Shown: positions 9,873 through 17,424 of the stretch, piece by piece
Position numbering within the stretch: the stretch's first letter is position 1
Layout: each line of letters begins with the position of its first letter
Assembly: GCF_009745975.1 (NCBI RefSeq)
Contig: NZ_WHOL01000036.1
Span: forward strand, 1-64,000
DNA length: 64,000 nucleotides
Direction of reading: 5' to 3'
DNA from: Actinokineospora pegani
Lineage (GTDB): Bacteria; Actinomycetota; Actinomycetes; Mycobacteriales; Pseudonocardiaceae
Translations under genes and position numbers: made by a program
The notes under the pieces: generated by a model
The model's database searches: none
Told to the model about the DNA's origin: nothing
The model's input: the letters and a program-made list of their open reading frames with translations, nothing else

Positions 9873-10568
9873 TCAGACGCGCTTGGCCTCCAGCAGCCAG
9901 ATCGGCACCAGGGCGCCGGTCTCGTCGGTGTCGAGCTTGCCGCCCTTGTAGTCCACGCGGTGCGCGTCCTGCTCGATGGCCCTGGTGGCCAGGTGGCGGG
10001 CGGTCAGCTCGGTGATCGACCACTCCGGGCCGCTGAACGCGGTGCGGATGGACTGCTCGGTGATCGGCTCCGGGCCCGCCGCGTCGCCGCGCGAGCACCA
10101 CTGCAGCAGCCGTCCGCCGGGGCGCAGCACCCGGGAGATGGCGTCGGCGTACTCGCGCTGGCGCGCCGGGGTGAAGCAGTGGAACACCAGGCTGCTGGTC
10201 ACCGTGTCGAACTGGCCCTCCAGGCCGTCGAGGCGGGTCGCGTCGGCGACGGCGAAGGTCACCGCGACCCCCTGCTCGGCGGCGCGGGCGCGCTGCTTCT
10301 CCACGGCGGTGGCGGAGATGTCCACACCGGTGGCGCGGTAGCCCTGCTTGGCGATGAAGATCGCGTTGTCGCCGAGGCCCGCGCCGACGTCGAGGACGTC
10401 GCCGGAGAGGCGGCCCGCGGCCTCCAGCTCGACCAGGATCGGCTGCGGACCGCCGATGTCCCAGGGCATCCGCTCCATGACGACGCCCTCGACCAGGGCG
10501 ATCTCCCGGTACGCCCGCTCGTAGTCCACGTTCGTCGCGTCGAATTGCTGGTACGCGTTCTCGGTCAT
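9873..10568 (-). CDS. Class I SAM-dependent methyltransferase
   Basis: Small-molecule methyltransferase of 231 residues. The SAM-binding motif I is VLDVGAGLGDNAIF, followed by GVDISATAVEKQRARA for the acidic ribose-binding position, and ADATRLDGLEGQFD for motif II. The aromatic-rich SSLVFHCF stretch comes next. ATG at 10568 has AGGGA nine bases upstream; longer frames are not needed. It lies between the FMN reductase and the second P450 on the same strand, and the 20-bp element shared with the first P450 promoter sits 70 bp before it. This suggests a role in the same biosynthetic pathway, but the substrate is unknown. Confidence 0.9.
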   Translation of the reverse strand: MTENAYQQFDATNVDYERAYREIALVEGVVMERMPWDIGGPQPILVELEAAGRLSGDVLDVGAGLGDNAIFIAKQGYRATGVDISATAVEKQRARAAEQGVAVTFAVADATRLDGLEGQFDTVTSSLVFHCFTPARQREYADAISRVLRPGGRLLQWCSRGDAAGPEPITEQSIRTAFSGPEWSITELTARHLATRAIEQDAHRVDYKGGKLDTDETGALVPIWLLEAKRV

Positions 10569-10637
10569 CGGGTCCGTCCCTGTCCTCGGCGGTGTGGCTG
10601 TTCGCAGATCCAGGATGCTGGAGCGCGCGGGTGCTGA

Positions 10638-10657
10638 GCACCCCCCAACCTGGTAAG
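10638..10657 (-). promoter_or_regulatory. Shared 20-bp upstream element, copy 2
   Basis: GCACCCCCCAACCTGGTAAG (plus strand) matches the element at 5048-5067 at 17 of 20 bases. It lies 70 bp upstream of the methyltransferase start and just before the end of the FMN reductase gene, in the same orientation relative to the downstream gene as copy 1. It is probably the binding site of one regulator; an alternative is a coincidental C-rich match. Confidence 0.4.
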
Positions 10658-10660
10658 GGT

Positions 10661-11224
10661 TCAGGCTCCCCGCAGCGGGGCGAGCGCGGTGGTCAGCGCG
10701 ACCACCTCGCCGAGCATCCGGCGGAGCACGGCGTCGTGGGCCTCGGCGGGGGTGAAGGTCGTGAAGTCCTGGCAGTCGGTCCACAGCGACAGGTTGACCT
10801 GGGTGTAGGCGGTCGCGAGCTGGACCGCCCCGCAGATCTGCCGCAGGTGCTCGACGGCGCGGGCGCCGTTGACGTTGCTGCCGTAGCCGACGAACCCCGC
10901 CGCCTTGTGGTTCCACTCCGTGTAGACGAAGTCGATGGCGTTCTTGAGCGCGGCCGGGATCGACCAGTTGTACTCGGGGGTGACGAACACGAACCCGTCC
11001 AACTCGGCGATCTTGGCGCTCCACGCCCGGGTGTGGGCGTGGTCGTACACGCCCAGCCTCGGCACCCTGGGCTCGTCGAACAGGGGCAGGTCGTAGTCGG
11101 CGATGTCGACGAGCTCGAACTCGGCGTCCGCGCGCTCCCTGGCCGTCTTCTCGACCCACCGCGCCACCTGGGGGCCGAGGCGGCCGGGGCGGGTGGTGCC
11201 CACGACGATCCCGATTCTGGTCAC
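10661..11224 (-). CDS. NADPH-dependent FMN reductase family protein
   Basis: Flavodoxin-like reductase of 187 residues. The FMN phosphate loop is GTTRPGRLGPQVARW and the flavin-contacting motif is TPEYNWSIPAALKNAIDF, both typical of the NADPH_dep_FMN_reductase family (azoreductase, ArsH and SsuE relatives). GTG at 11224 is the only start giving the full Rossmann-like N-terminus. It follows the Gfo/Idh pair by 8 bp, so it is likely co-transcribed. It could supply reduced flavin to a tailoring enzyme or reduce a quinone; which one is not shown by sequence. Confidence 0.88.
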   Translation of the reverse strand: MTRIGIVVGTTRPGRLGPQVARWVEKTARERADAEFELVDIADYDLPLFDEPRVPRLGVYDHAHTRAWSAKIAELDGFVFVTPEYNWSIPAALKNAIDFVYTEWNHKAAGFVGYGSNVNGARAVEHLRQICGAVQLATAYTQVNLSLWTDCQDFTTFTPAEAHDAVLRRMLGEVVALTTALAPLRGA

Positions 11225-11232
11225 CGGCCGCC

Positions 11233-12147
11233 TCACAGGTCGACCGGGCGGCCGGTCCGCGCCGACTCGCGCGCCGCCCGCACGACCCGCAGCGCCCGCA
11301 CCCCGGCCGCGCCGTCCGGACCGACCGCGCGGCCCTCGGCGACGGCGGCCACGAACTCGGTGAGCATGACCGAGCGCGGGTCCGTCTTCGCCTCCCACCG
11401 GTCGAACCCGCCGAGCAGCCGCGGGTTGGCGGTGAACTCCACACTCCCCTGGTCGCCGACGAAGGTCATCTCAGGCGTGTCCCCGGCGCGCTGGTTCACC
11501 GATGGCCCCCAACTGCAATCAATGGCCGCGACGACACCGCTCGGATAGCGCACGCTGACGAACGCGGCGCTCTCGGTCCCCGGTTGTCCGCTGACGATGC
11601 TGTTGGCCTGGGCGTACACCTGATCGGCCACTTCCCCGCCGAGCACGGCGTCCACCAGGTCGAGCACGTACGGCGCGTGGTCGTCCAACGCCCCGCCCCG
11701 AGATCGGCCCGGACTGTTGAACGCCCCGTGGACGGTCAGCAGCTCACCCACGCCACTATCGGCGATCCCCTGGCGCACAACGGCGAACGCGGGACTGAAG
11801 CAAGCGGGCGAGGCGACGGTCAGCCGCACCCCGGCGGCGGCACAGGCGTCCACCATCGCCTGGGCGTCCGCTTCCCCGACGGCGAGCGGGTGCTCGCACA
11901 GCACCTGCGCCCCGACCCCGGCGGCCCGCTCGACCAGGTCCCGCCTGCGGGCGACCTCGCTGGTGACCACCACCGCCCGGGGCCGCAGCGCGAACACCTC
12001 GTCCCAACTGTCCACATGCGCCACACCGAGCCGGTCGGCCGCGGCCCGAACCCGGTCGTCCGGGCCCGCGACAACGACCTCGACACCCGGCATCTCCGCC
12101 AACAGCCGGACGTAGTCCTCGTCGAACGACAACACCGCGATCTTCAC
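11233..12147 (-). CDS. Gfo/Idh/MocA-family protein with altered catalytic motifs
   Basis: Protein of 304 residues with the Gfo/Idh fold order: Rossmann half, then an alpha/beta C-terminal domain (LTVHGAFNSPGRSRGGALDDHAPYVL). It begins KIAVLSFDEDYVRLLAE, without the glycine-rich GxGxxG loop. The usual catalytic EKP motif reads EHP (VLCEHPLA), so the lysine is histidine. This group of LSF-starting proteins is known among Gfo/Idh members. GTG at 12147 has AAGGGGG upstream and overlaps the stop of the next Gfo/Idh gene as GTGA. It may act with that partner as a heterodimer, or bind sugar without redox activity; both are inference. Confidence 0.85.
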   Translation of the reverse strand: MKIAVLSFDEDYVRLLAEMPGVEVVVAGPDDRVRAAADRLGVAHVDSWDEVFALRPRAVVVTSEVARRRDLVERAAGVGAQVLCEHPLAVGEADAQAMVDACAAAGVRLTVASPACFSPAFAVVRQGIADSGVGELLTVHGAFNSPGRSRGGALDDHAPYVLDLVDAVLGGEVADQVYAQANSIVSGQPGTESAAFVSVRYPSGVVAAIDCSWGPSVNQRAGDTPEMTFVGDQGSVEFTANPRLLGGFDRWEAKTDPRSVMLTEFVAAVAEGRAVGPDGAAGVRALRVVRAARESARTGRPVDL

Positions 12148-13127
12148 GCTGCCCCCTTGACCGGAAGTTCCACGGCACGCCCGGACCACGCGGACTCCGC
12201 CGCGGCCTGGGTGAGCCGGACAGCGGCCAGCGCGTCGCGCGCGCCCAGCCGCGGTTCGGGGCCGCCCGCGAACGCCTGGGCGAACTCCCGCATCTCGGCG
12301 ACGAACGGCGATTCCCCGTGGTACTGGAACTTCTCGGCCGCGCCGCCGGTCGCCCGCACCTCCTGCGGCCACTCGGAGTCGTAGTCCACGGTCCCGCCCG
12401 TGCCCGAGACCCGGAACGCCACGCGGATGGGCGGGAGCTGCTTGGCCGTCCACCGGCTCACGATCTGGCTGATGGCCCCGCTGGCGTGGGTGAGCACGGC
12501 GGTGCCGACCCCCACCGTCCCCGCGGGCGCGGGGGTGGCGATGTCGCCCTGGTAGTAGGCGTGCACCCGCACGACGTCCCCGAAGATCCAGTGCGCGAGG
12601 TCGACCCCGTGCAGCATCTGGTCGGTCAGGATCCCTCCGGCGCGGGCGGACACCTGCCCGATCCAGGGCCGCGGGTGGAAGCCGGTGACGGTGAACCGCG
12701 CGACCGCCCCCCGTCCCAGCCCACCACTGGCCACCAGCCGGTGCAGCCGCGCGAACGGCGGGGAGAACCGCAAGTCGTGGGCCGGGTAGAGCGGCACCCC
12801 GGCCCGTTCCGCGGCGTCGACGATCTCCTCCGCCTCCGCGGTGCTGGCGGACAACGGCTTCTCGCACACCACCGCCACCCCCGCGGCGATGGCGGCCATG
12901 GCGATCTGGTGGTGGCTGCCGGTCGGCGTGCAGATGTCCACGGCGTCCACGCCGTCCAGCGCCGCGCCCAGCGACCCCACCGCCCGCACCCCGAACTCGG
13001 CCGCGAGCTCCTCGGCCCGACCGTCGTCGGAGTACACCCGGACCGACGCCCCGGCGAGCACCCACGCGTCCAAGTGCAGACGCGCGATCAGCCCCGCGCC
13101 GATCAGTGCCACTTCGACCTGTCCCAT
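12144..13127 (-). CDS. Gfo/Idh/MocA-family NAD(P)-dependent oxidoreductase
   Basis: Sugar or cyclitol dehydrogenase-like protein of 327 residues. The N-terminus VALIGAGLIARLHLDAW is a canonical dinucleotide-binding loop and VVCEKPLSA holds the catalytic EKP lysine. The C-terminal domain has GGILTDQMLHGVDLAHWIFG, with the conserved acidic and His residues (D..H/D.A.W). ATG at 13127 is preceded by GAGGGGAAGG; upstream Mets lack a site. It is the first gene of the unit and is coupled by GTGA to the altered Gfo/Idh gene. A role in deoxysugar or inositol metabolism is possible but not specific. Confidence 0.9.
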   Translation of the reverse strand: MGQVEVALIGAGLIARLHLDAWVLAGASVRVYSDDGRAEELAAEFGVRAVGSLGAALDGVDAVDICTPTGSHHQIAMAAIAAGVAVVCEKPLSASTAEAEEIVDAAERAGVPLYPAHDLRFSPPFARLHRLVASGGLGRGAVARFTVTGFHPRPWIGQVSARAGGILTDQMLHGVDLAHWIFGDVVRVHAYYQGDIATPAPAGTVGVGTAVLTHASGAISQIVSRWTAKQLPPIRVAFRVSGTGGTVDYDSEWPQEVRATGGAAEKFQYHGESPFVAEMREFAQAFAGGPEPRLGARDALAAVRLTQAAAESAWSGRAVELPVKGAA

Positions 13128-13203
13128 GGCCCTTCCCCTCATCGCCGACGCCAAGGGAAGTCTGTTGCACCACAGCCGGTGAGACCATCACCAACGTGGG
13201 TAG

Positions 13204-13800
13204 TCAGGCGGGGTCGATCACCAGGATGTGCAGGGTGCGCGGGCCGTGGACGCCCTCGACGCGGGTCAGCTCGATGTCGCTGGTGGCGCTGGGGCCGCTG
13301 ATCCAGGTCTGCGGGCGGGCGGGGTCGAGGGCCGCCACGGCGGCGGGGACGTCGGCGACGACCTGGTCGGCGCGGACCAGGCAGAGGTGGGTGTCGGGGA
13401 CGAGCGTCAGGGCGCGGCGGCCCTGGCCGGGGCCGTGGTCGAGGACCAGGGTGCCGGTGGTGGCGATGGCCAGGGCGGCGGTGGTGACGACGGCGTCGAA
13501 GTCGTCCAGTCGGGTGGCGGTCTCCCCGGTGTCGACCTGGCCCGCGACGGGGTACGGGAACCCCGGTGGGAGCAGGACGCGGGCGGTCGGCCCGACCGCG
13601 GCGGCGACGATCGCGGGCACGTCGGCCTCCGCGCACCGAACGACGTGGGCGCGGTATTCGGCGGCGCGTTCGACGAACAGGGCGACGGGGTCGGGCGGGG
13701 GCGGGGTGTCGCGGTAGGCGCGCGAGACCTGCGCGTGGGTCGGCTCGGCGTCGGCCAGGGCGCGGCGGACGGCGGCGAGGATCTCGTCGCGGGCGGTCAC
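13204..13800 (-). CDS. lutC: Lactate utilization protein C (LUD domain)
   Basis: LUD-domain protein of 198 residues, one of three parts of the LutABC L-lactate oxidation system, acting in the cytoplasm. Family features are visible in TTAALAIATTGTLVLDHGP and the segment from LVPDTHLCLV to QTWISGPSATSDIELTRVEGVHGP, a strongly conserved LutC end. GTG at 13800 overlaps the lutB stop as GTGA. It is the last gene of the long rhamnose operon, so it is expected to be expressed with rhamnose. Its end faces the Gfo/Idh promoter region. Confidence 0.95.
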   Translation of the reverse strand: MTARDEILAAVRRALADAEPTHAQVSRAYRDTPPPPDPVALFVERAAEYRAHVVRCAEADVPAIVAAAVGPTARVLLPPGFPYPVAGQVDTGETATRLDDFDAVVTTAALAIATTGTLVLDHGPGQGRRALTLVPDTHLCLVRADQVVADVPAAVAALDPARPQTWISGPSATSDIELTRVEGVHGPRTLHILVIDPA

Positions 13801-15236
13801 CGGCGCTCCGATCGCAGGCGGCGGAAGGCGCGGCGGGGTGGGACGGGCAGGTCGCGCGCGCCGGTCCACAGCGAGCCCGGCCAGGGCAGCCAGCGCAGCG
13901 ACCGCCTGCCGCGCAGCGCCCGGGACAGCAGCCCGGCGGCCCGCTCGACGGCGCCCAGCCTGCGCGCGCGGCCGAACACCCAGCCCGCGGCGCGCATGGC
14001 CAGCGCCTCCGCCGAGGGCGGGCCGGGGCGGTGCGCGTCGACCACCCGCGAGCGCAGGTGGACCAGCACCTCCGGGATGTCGATGCGCACGGGGCAGACC
14101 TCGAAGCACGCCCCGCACAGCGTCGAGGCGTAGGGCAGCGAGTCGGTCTGGGCGTCGTCGCCGACGCCCTTCATCAGCGGGTTGAGGATGGCGCCGATGG
14201 GGCCGGGGTAGACCGACCCGTAGGCGTGGCCGCCGGTGCGCTCGTAGACCGGGCACACGTTGAGGCAGGCTGAGCAGCGGATGCAGCGCAGGGTCTGGCG
14301 CCCCACCTCGTCGGCGAGCACGCGGGTGCGGCCGTTGTCGAGCAGCACGACGTGCATCTCCCGCGGCCCGTCGCCGGGGGCGACCCCGGACCAGGTCGAG
14401 GTGTAGGGGTTCATCCGCTCGCCGGTGCTCGAGCGGGGCAGGAGCTGGAAGAACACGTCCAGGTCGGTCCAGGTGGGCACGACCTTCTCGATGCCGACCA
14501 CGCTCACCAGCACCTCGGGCAGCGTCAGGCACATCCGCCCGTTGCCCTCGGACTCGACCACGACCAGCGTCCCGGTCTCGGCGACGGCGAAGTTCGCCCC
14601 CGACACCGCGACCTTGGCGCGCAGGAACTTCTCCCGCAGGTGCGCCCGCGCCGCGGCGGCCAGGTCGGCGGGCTCGTCGCTCAGCCCGTCCGGCGCGGCC
14701 TTGCCCGCGCCCGCCATGCGGTCGCGGAAGACCTCGCGGATCTCGGCGCGGTTGCGGTGGATGGCGGGCACCAGGATGTGGCTGGGCAGGTCGTCGCCGA
14801 GCTGCACGATGAGCTCGGCGAGGTCGGTCTCCCAGGCCGCGACGCCGTGCTCGGCCAGCGCCTCGTTGAGCCCGATCTCCTGCGTGGCCATGGACTTGAC
14901 CTTGACCACCTCGTCGACCCCGTGGCTCAGCGCCACGGCGGCCACGATCGAGCAAGCCTCGGCGGCGTCGCGCGCCCAGTGCACGGTGACCCCGTTGTCC
15001 TGCAACGACTTCTCCAGCCGCAGCAGCGTCGCGTCCAGCGAGCGCAGCGCGTTGTCCTTGATCGCGGCCCCGGCGACCCGCAGCTCCTCCCAGTTGTCCA
15101 CCTCGGCCACCACGTCCGCCCGCTTGGCGCGGATGGTCCCGGTGGCGTGGGCGAGGTTGTGCCGCAACTGGGTGTCGGCCAGGGCGGCGCGGGCGGCGAC
15201 GGGGAACGGGGGCATCCCCAGGAACGTGCCGCTCAC
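13797..15236 (-). CDS. lutB: Lactate utilization protein B, iron-sulfur subunit
   Basis: Protein of 479 residues with a LUD domain in the first 300 residues (FAVAETGTLVVVESEGNGR) and two 4Fe-4S binding clusters at about 310-365: CIRCSACLNVCP and CGACFEVCP. It carries electrons in oxidation of L-lactate to pyruvate. The C-terminal 100 residues are basic and proline-rich. GTG at 15236 overlaps the lutA stop as GTGA, and its own stop overlaps lutC in the same way. Position downstream of the lactaldehyde dehydrogenase fusion fits use of lactate made from rhamnose. Confidence 0.96.
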   Translation of the reverse strand: MSGTFLGMPPFPVAARAALADTQLRHNLAHATGTIRAKRADVVAEVDNWEELRVAGAAIKDNALRSLDATLLRLEKSLQDNGVTVHWARDAAEACSIVAAVALSHGVDEVVKVKSMATQEIGLNEALAEHGVAAWETDLAELIVQLGDDLPSHILVPAIHRNRAEIREVFRDRMAGAGKAAPDGLSDEPADLAAAARAHLREKFLRAKVAVSGANFAVAETGTLVVVESEGNGRMCLTLPEVLVSVVGIEKVVPTWTDLDVFFQLLPRSSTGERMNPYTSTWSGVAPGDGPREMHVVLLDNGRTRVLADEVGRQTLRCIRCSACLNVCPVYERTGGHAYGSVYPGPIGAILNPLMKGVGDDAQTDSLPYASTLCGACFEVCPVRIDIPEVLVHLRSRVVDAHRPGPPSAEALAMRAAGWVFGRARRLGAVERAAGLLSRALRGRRSLRWLPWPGSLWTGARDLPVPPRRAFRRLRSERR

Positions 15237-15970
15237 CGCTGCTCCTCCGTGCTCGCCAGGACCTCGGCCAGGTGCGCGACCCGGGTGCCCGCCCGCTGCC
15301 GCGACAGCACCCCGCCGATGTGCATCAGGCACGAGTTGTCCCCCGCCACCAACACCTCGGCCCCGGTGGACCGGACGTGCCTGGCCTTGTCGGCCCCCAT
15401 CGCGATCGAGGTGTCGGCGTTCTTGAGCGCGAACGTCCCGCCGAAGCCACAGCACTGGTCGGCGGCGGGCAGGTCGACCAGCCGCAGCCCGCGCACGGCC
15501 CGCAGCAGCCGCGTCGGGCGGTCGCCGACCCCCAGCATCCGCAGCGAGTGGCAGGTGGGGTGGTAGGCCACCGTGTGCGGGAAGTACGCGCCGACGTCCT
15601 CGACCCCGAGCACGTCGACCAGGAACTCGGTCAGCTCGTGGGTGCGCGGCGAGGTCCGCGCGACGGCGGCGGCCAGGCCGGGGTCGCCGCTGCGGCGGGC
15701 GACGATGGCGTGCTGGTGGCGCACCGAGCCCGCGCACGAGCCCGATGGGGTGACCACGGCGTCGTAGCCCGCGAAGGCGTCGACGAAGGCGCGGACGGCG
15801 GGGACGGCCTCGTCGAGGTAGCCGGTGTTGACCATCGGCTGCGCGCAGCACGTCTGCGCCCCCGGGAAGTCGACCTCGACGCCGAGCCGCTCCAGCAGCC
15901 GCACCACGGCCGCCCCGGTGCCCGGGAACAGGACGTCGTTGACGCACGTGACCATCAGTGCGACCTTCAC
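15233..15970 (-). CDS. lutA: Lactate utilization protein A (CCG-domain Fe-S oxidoreductase)
   Basis: Protein of 245 residues with two cysteine-rich CCG domains: QTCCAQPMVNTGY with the SGSCAGSV stretch in the first half, and HPTCHS plus DQCCGFGG in the second. It resembles the GlpC/GlcF/LutA family that passes electrons from lactate. GTG at 15970 overlaps the kinase stop in GTGA and its own TGA overlaps lutB. Nothing is missing compared with usual LutA. Confidence 0.96.
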   Translation of the reverse strand: MKVALMVTCVNDVLFPGTGAAVVRLLERLGVEVDFPGAQTCCAQPMVNTGYLDEAVPAVRAFVDAFAGYDAVVTPSGSCAGSVRHQHAIVARRSGDPGLAAAVARTSPRTHELTEFLVDVLGVEDVGAYFPHTVAYHPTCHSLRMLGVGDRPTRLLRAVRGLRLVDLPAADQCCGFGGTFALKNADTSIAMGADKARHVRSTGAEVLVAGDNSCLMHIGGVLSRQRAGTRVAHLAEVLASTEEQR

Positions 15971-17424
15971 CCGCGCTCCTCCCACACCCCGGCCGAGGCC
16001 AGCCGGGCCTCCAGAGCGTCCCACTCCCCGGCCCGACCGGCAGGCCGGTGCTCGCGCGGCGGGTGGGTCGAGGCGATCAGCGAGCGCATCGCCCACCGGT
16101 CCGGCAGGTCCACGCCCAGCGCCCTGGCCTGCACGACGACGTTGCCCAGCGCCGCGGCCTCGACCGGCCCGGCCAGCACCGGCACCCCGCAGGCGGCCGC
16201 GGTCAGGTCGCACAGCAGCTCGTTGCGCGCTCCCCCGCCCACCACGTGGACGACCTCGACCGGCGTCCCGGTCAGCTCCCCCACCTGCCGGACCGCGCGC
16301 CGGTAGGCCATCGCCAGGCTCTCCAGCACGCACCGCACGACCTCCCCGGTGGTGCGCGGCGGCGCCTGCCCGCTGGCCAGGCACGCCCGCTCGATCCGGG
16401 CGGGCATGTCCCCCGGCGGCAGGAACCCCGGCGCGTCGATGTCGACCACCGGCCCGAAGGCGGGTGCGGCGGCGGCAGCGGCCAGGGCCTCGGCCAGGGT
16501 GACCGTCTGCCAGCCGCGCAGGCACTCGGACAGCACCCACAGGCCCATGACGTTGCGCAGCAGCCGGGTGGTGCCCTCGATCCCGCCCTCGTTGCCGAAC
16601 CCGGCCGCCAGCGCTGCCCCGGTGGTCAGCGGCGACTCCAGCTCCACCCCGACCAGCGACCAGGTGCCCGAGGAGATGTAGGCGAAGCGGGAGCCCCGGG
16701 CGGCGGGGACGCCGACGACCGCCGAGGCGGTGTCGTGCGAGCCGACCGCCACCACGGGGACCTCCGCGCCCAGGTCGGCGGTCGTGCGGCCGATGACCTC
16801 CCCCGCCGAGCGCAGCGGGGGCAGCAGCCTGCCCGGCACCCCGGCGCGGGCGGCCAGGTCGAGGTCCCACTCGTGGCGGGCGGCGGAGTAGAGCCCGGTG
16901 GTGGAGGCGTTCGTGCGCTCGGCACCGATGCTGCCGGTGAGCCAGTAGGCCAGCAGGTCCGGGATCAGCAGCAGCGTCTCGGCGGCCTCGAGCCTGGCGC
17001 TGCCCGCCTCCGCGGCGAGCTGGTAGAGCGTGGTGAACGGTAGTTGTTGCACACCAGTGGACGAATACAGCTCCTCCGGCGTCACCAGCTCGTGGACCCG
17101 GGCGGGCACCCCGTCGGTGCGGCTGTCGCGGTAGTGCACGGGATTGCCCAGCAGCGCGCCGGAGGCGTCGAGCAGGCCGTAGTCGACCGCCCACGAGTCG
17201 ATCCCCACCCCGTCCAGCCGCCCGCCGGACAGCGCGGCGCGCAGCCCGGCCAGGGTCTCCCGGTAGAGGCCCAGCACGTCCCAGTGCAGGGTCGGCCCGA
17301 GCCGCACCGGCTCGTTGGCGAACCGGTGGACCTCCTCGGCGCTGAGGTGGTCCGGCCCGACCAGCCCTACCAGCACCCGCCCGCTGGTGGCCCCGAGGTC
17401 GACGGCGGCGACGCGCGCGTTCAC
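15967..17424 (-). CDS. rhaB: Rhamnulokinase
   Basis: FGGY-family carbohydrate kinase of 485 residues that phosphorylates L-rhamnulose to L-rhamnulose 1-phosphate. The N-terminus VAAVDLGATSGRVLVG is the ATP/phosphate loop, GIDSWAVDYGLLD and NPVHYRDSRTDG match RhaB closely, and VGSHDTASAVVGVP plus VVHVVGGGARNELLCDLTAAA mark the second half of the FGGY fold. GTG at 17424 overlaps the preceding isomerase stop as GTGA. It lies between the rhamnose isomerase/aldolase genes and lutABC. Confidence 0.95.
   Translation of the reverse strand: MNARVAAVDLGATSGRVLVGLVGPDHLSAEEVHRFANEPVRLGPTLHWDVLGLYRETLAGLRAALSGGRLDGVGIDSWAVDYGLLDASGALLGNPVHYRDSRTDGVPARVHELVTPEELYSSTGVQQLPFTTLYQLAAEAGSARLEAAETLLLIPDLLAYWLTGSIGAERTNASTTGLYSAARHEWDLDLAARAGVPGRLLPPLRSAGEVIGRTTADLGAEVPVVAVGSHDTASAVVGVPAARGSRFAYISSGTWSLVGVELESPLTTGAALAAGFGNEGGIEGTTRLLRNVMGLWVLSECLRGWQTVTLAEALAAAAAAPAFGPVVDIDAPGFLPPGDMPARIERACLASGQAPPRTTGEVVRCVLESLAMAYRRAVRQVGELTGTPVEVVHVVGGGARNELLCDLTAAACGVPVLAGPVEAAALGNVVVQARALGVDLPDRWAMRSLIASTHPPREHRPAGRAGEWDALEARLASAGVWEERG

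Noticed and set aside
8622-13127. Firm assignment of the second P450, methyltransferase, reductase and Gfo/Idh genes to the PKS cluster
   Set aside because: Only the shared upstream element and gene types suggest it. Two regulators and a GNAT gene lie between, so membership stays an inference.
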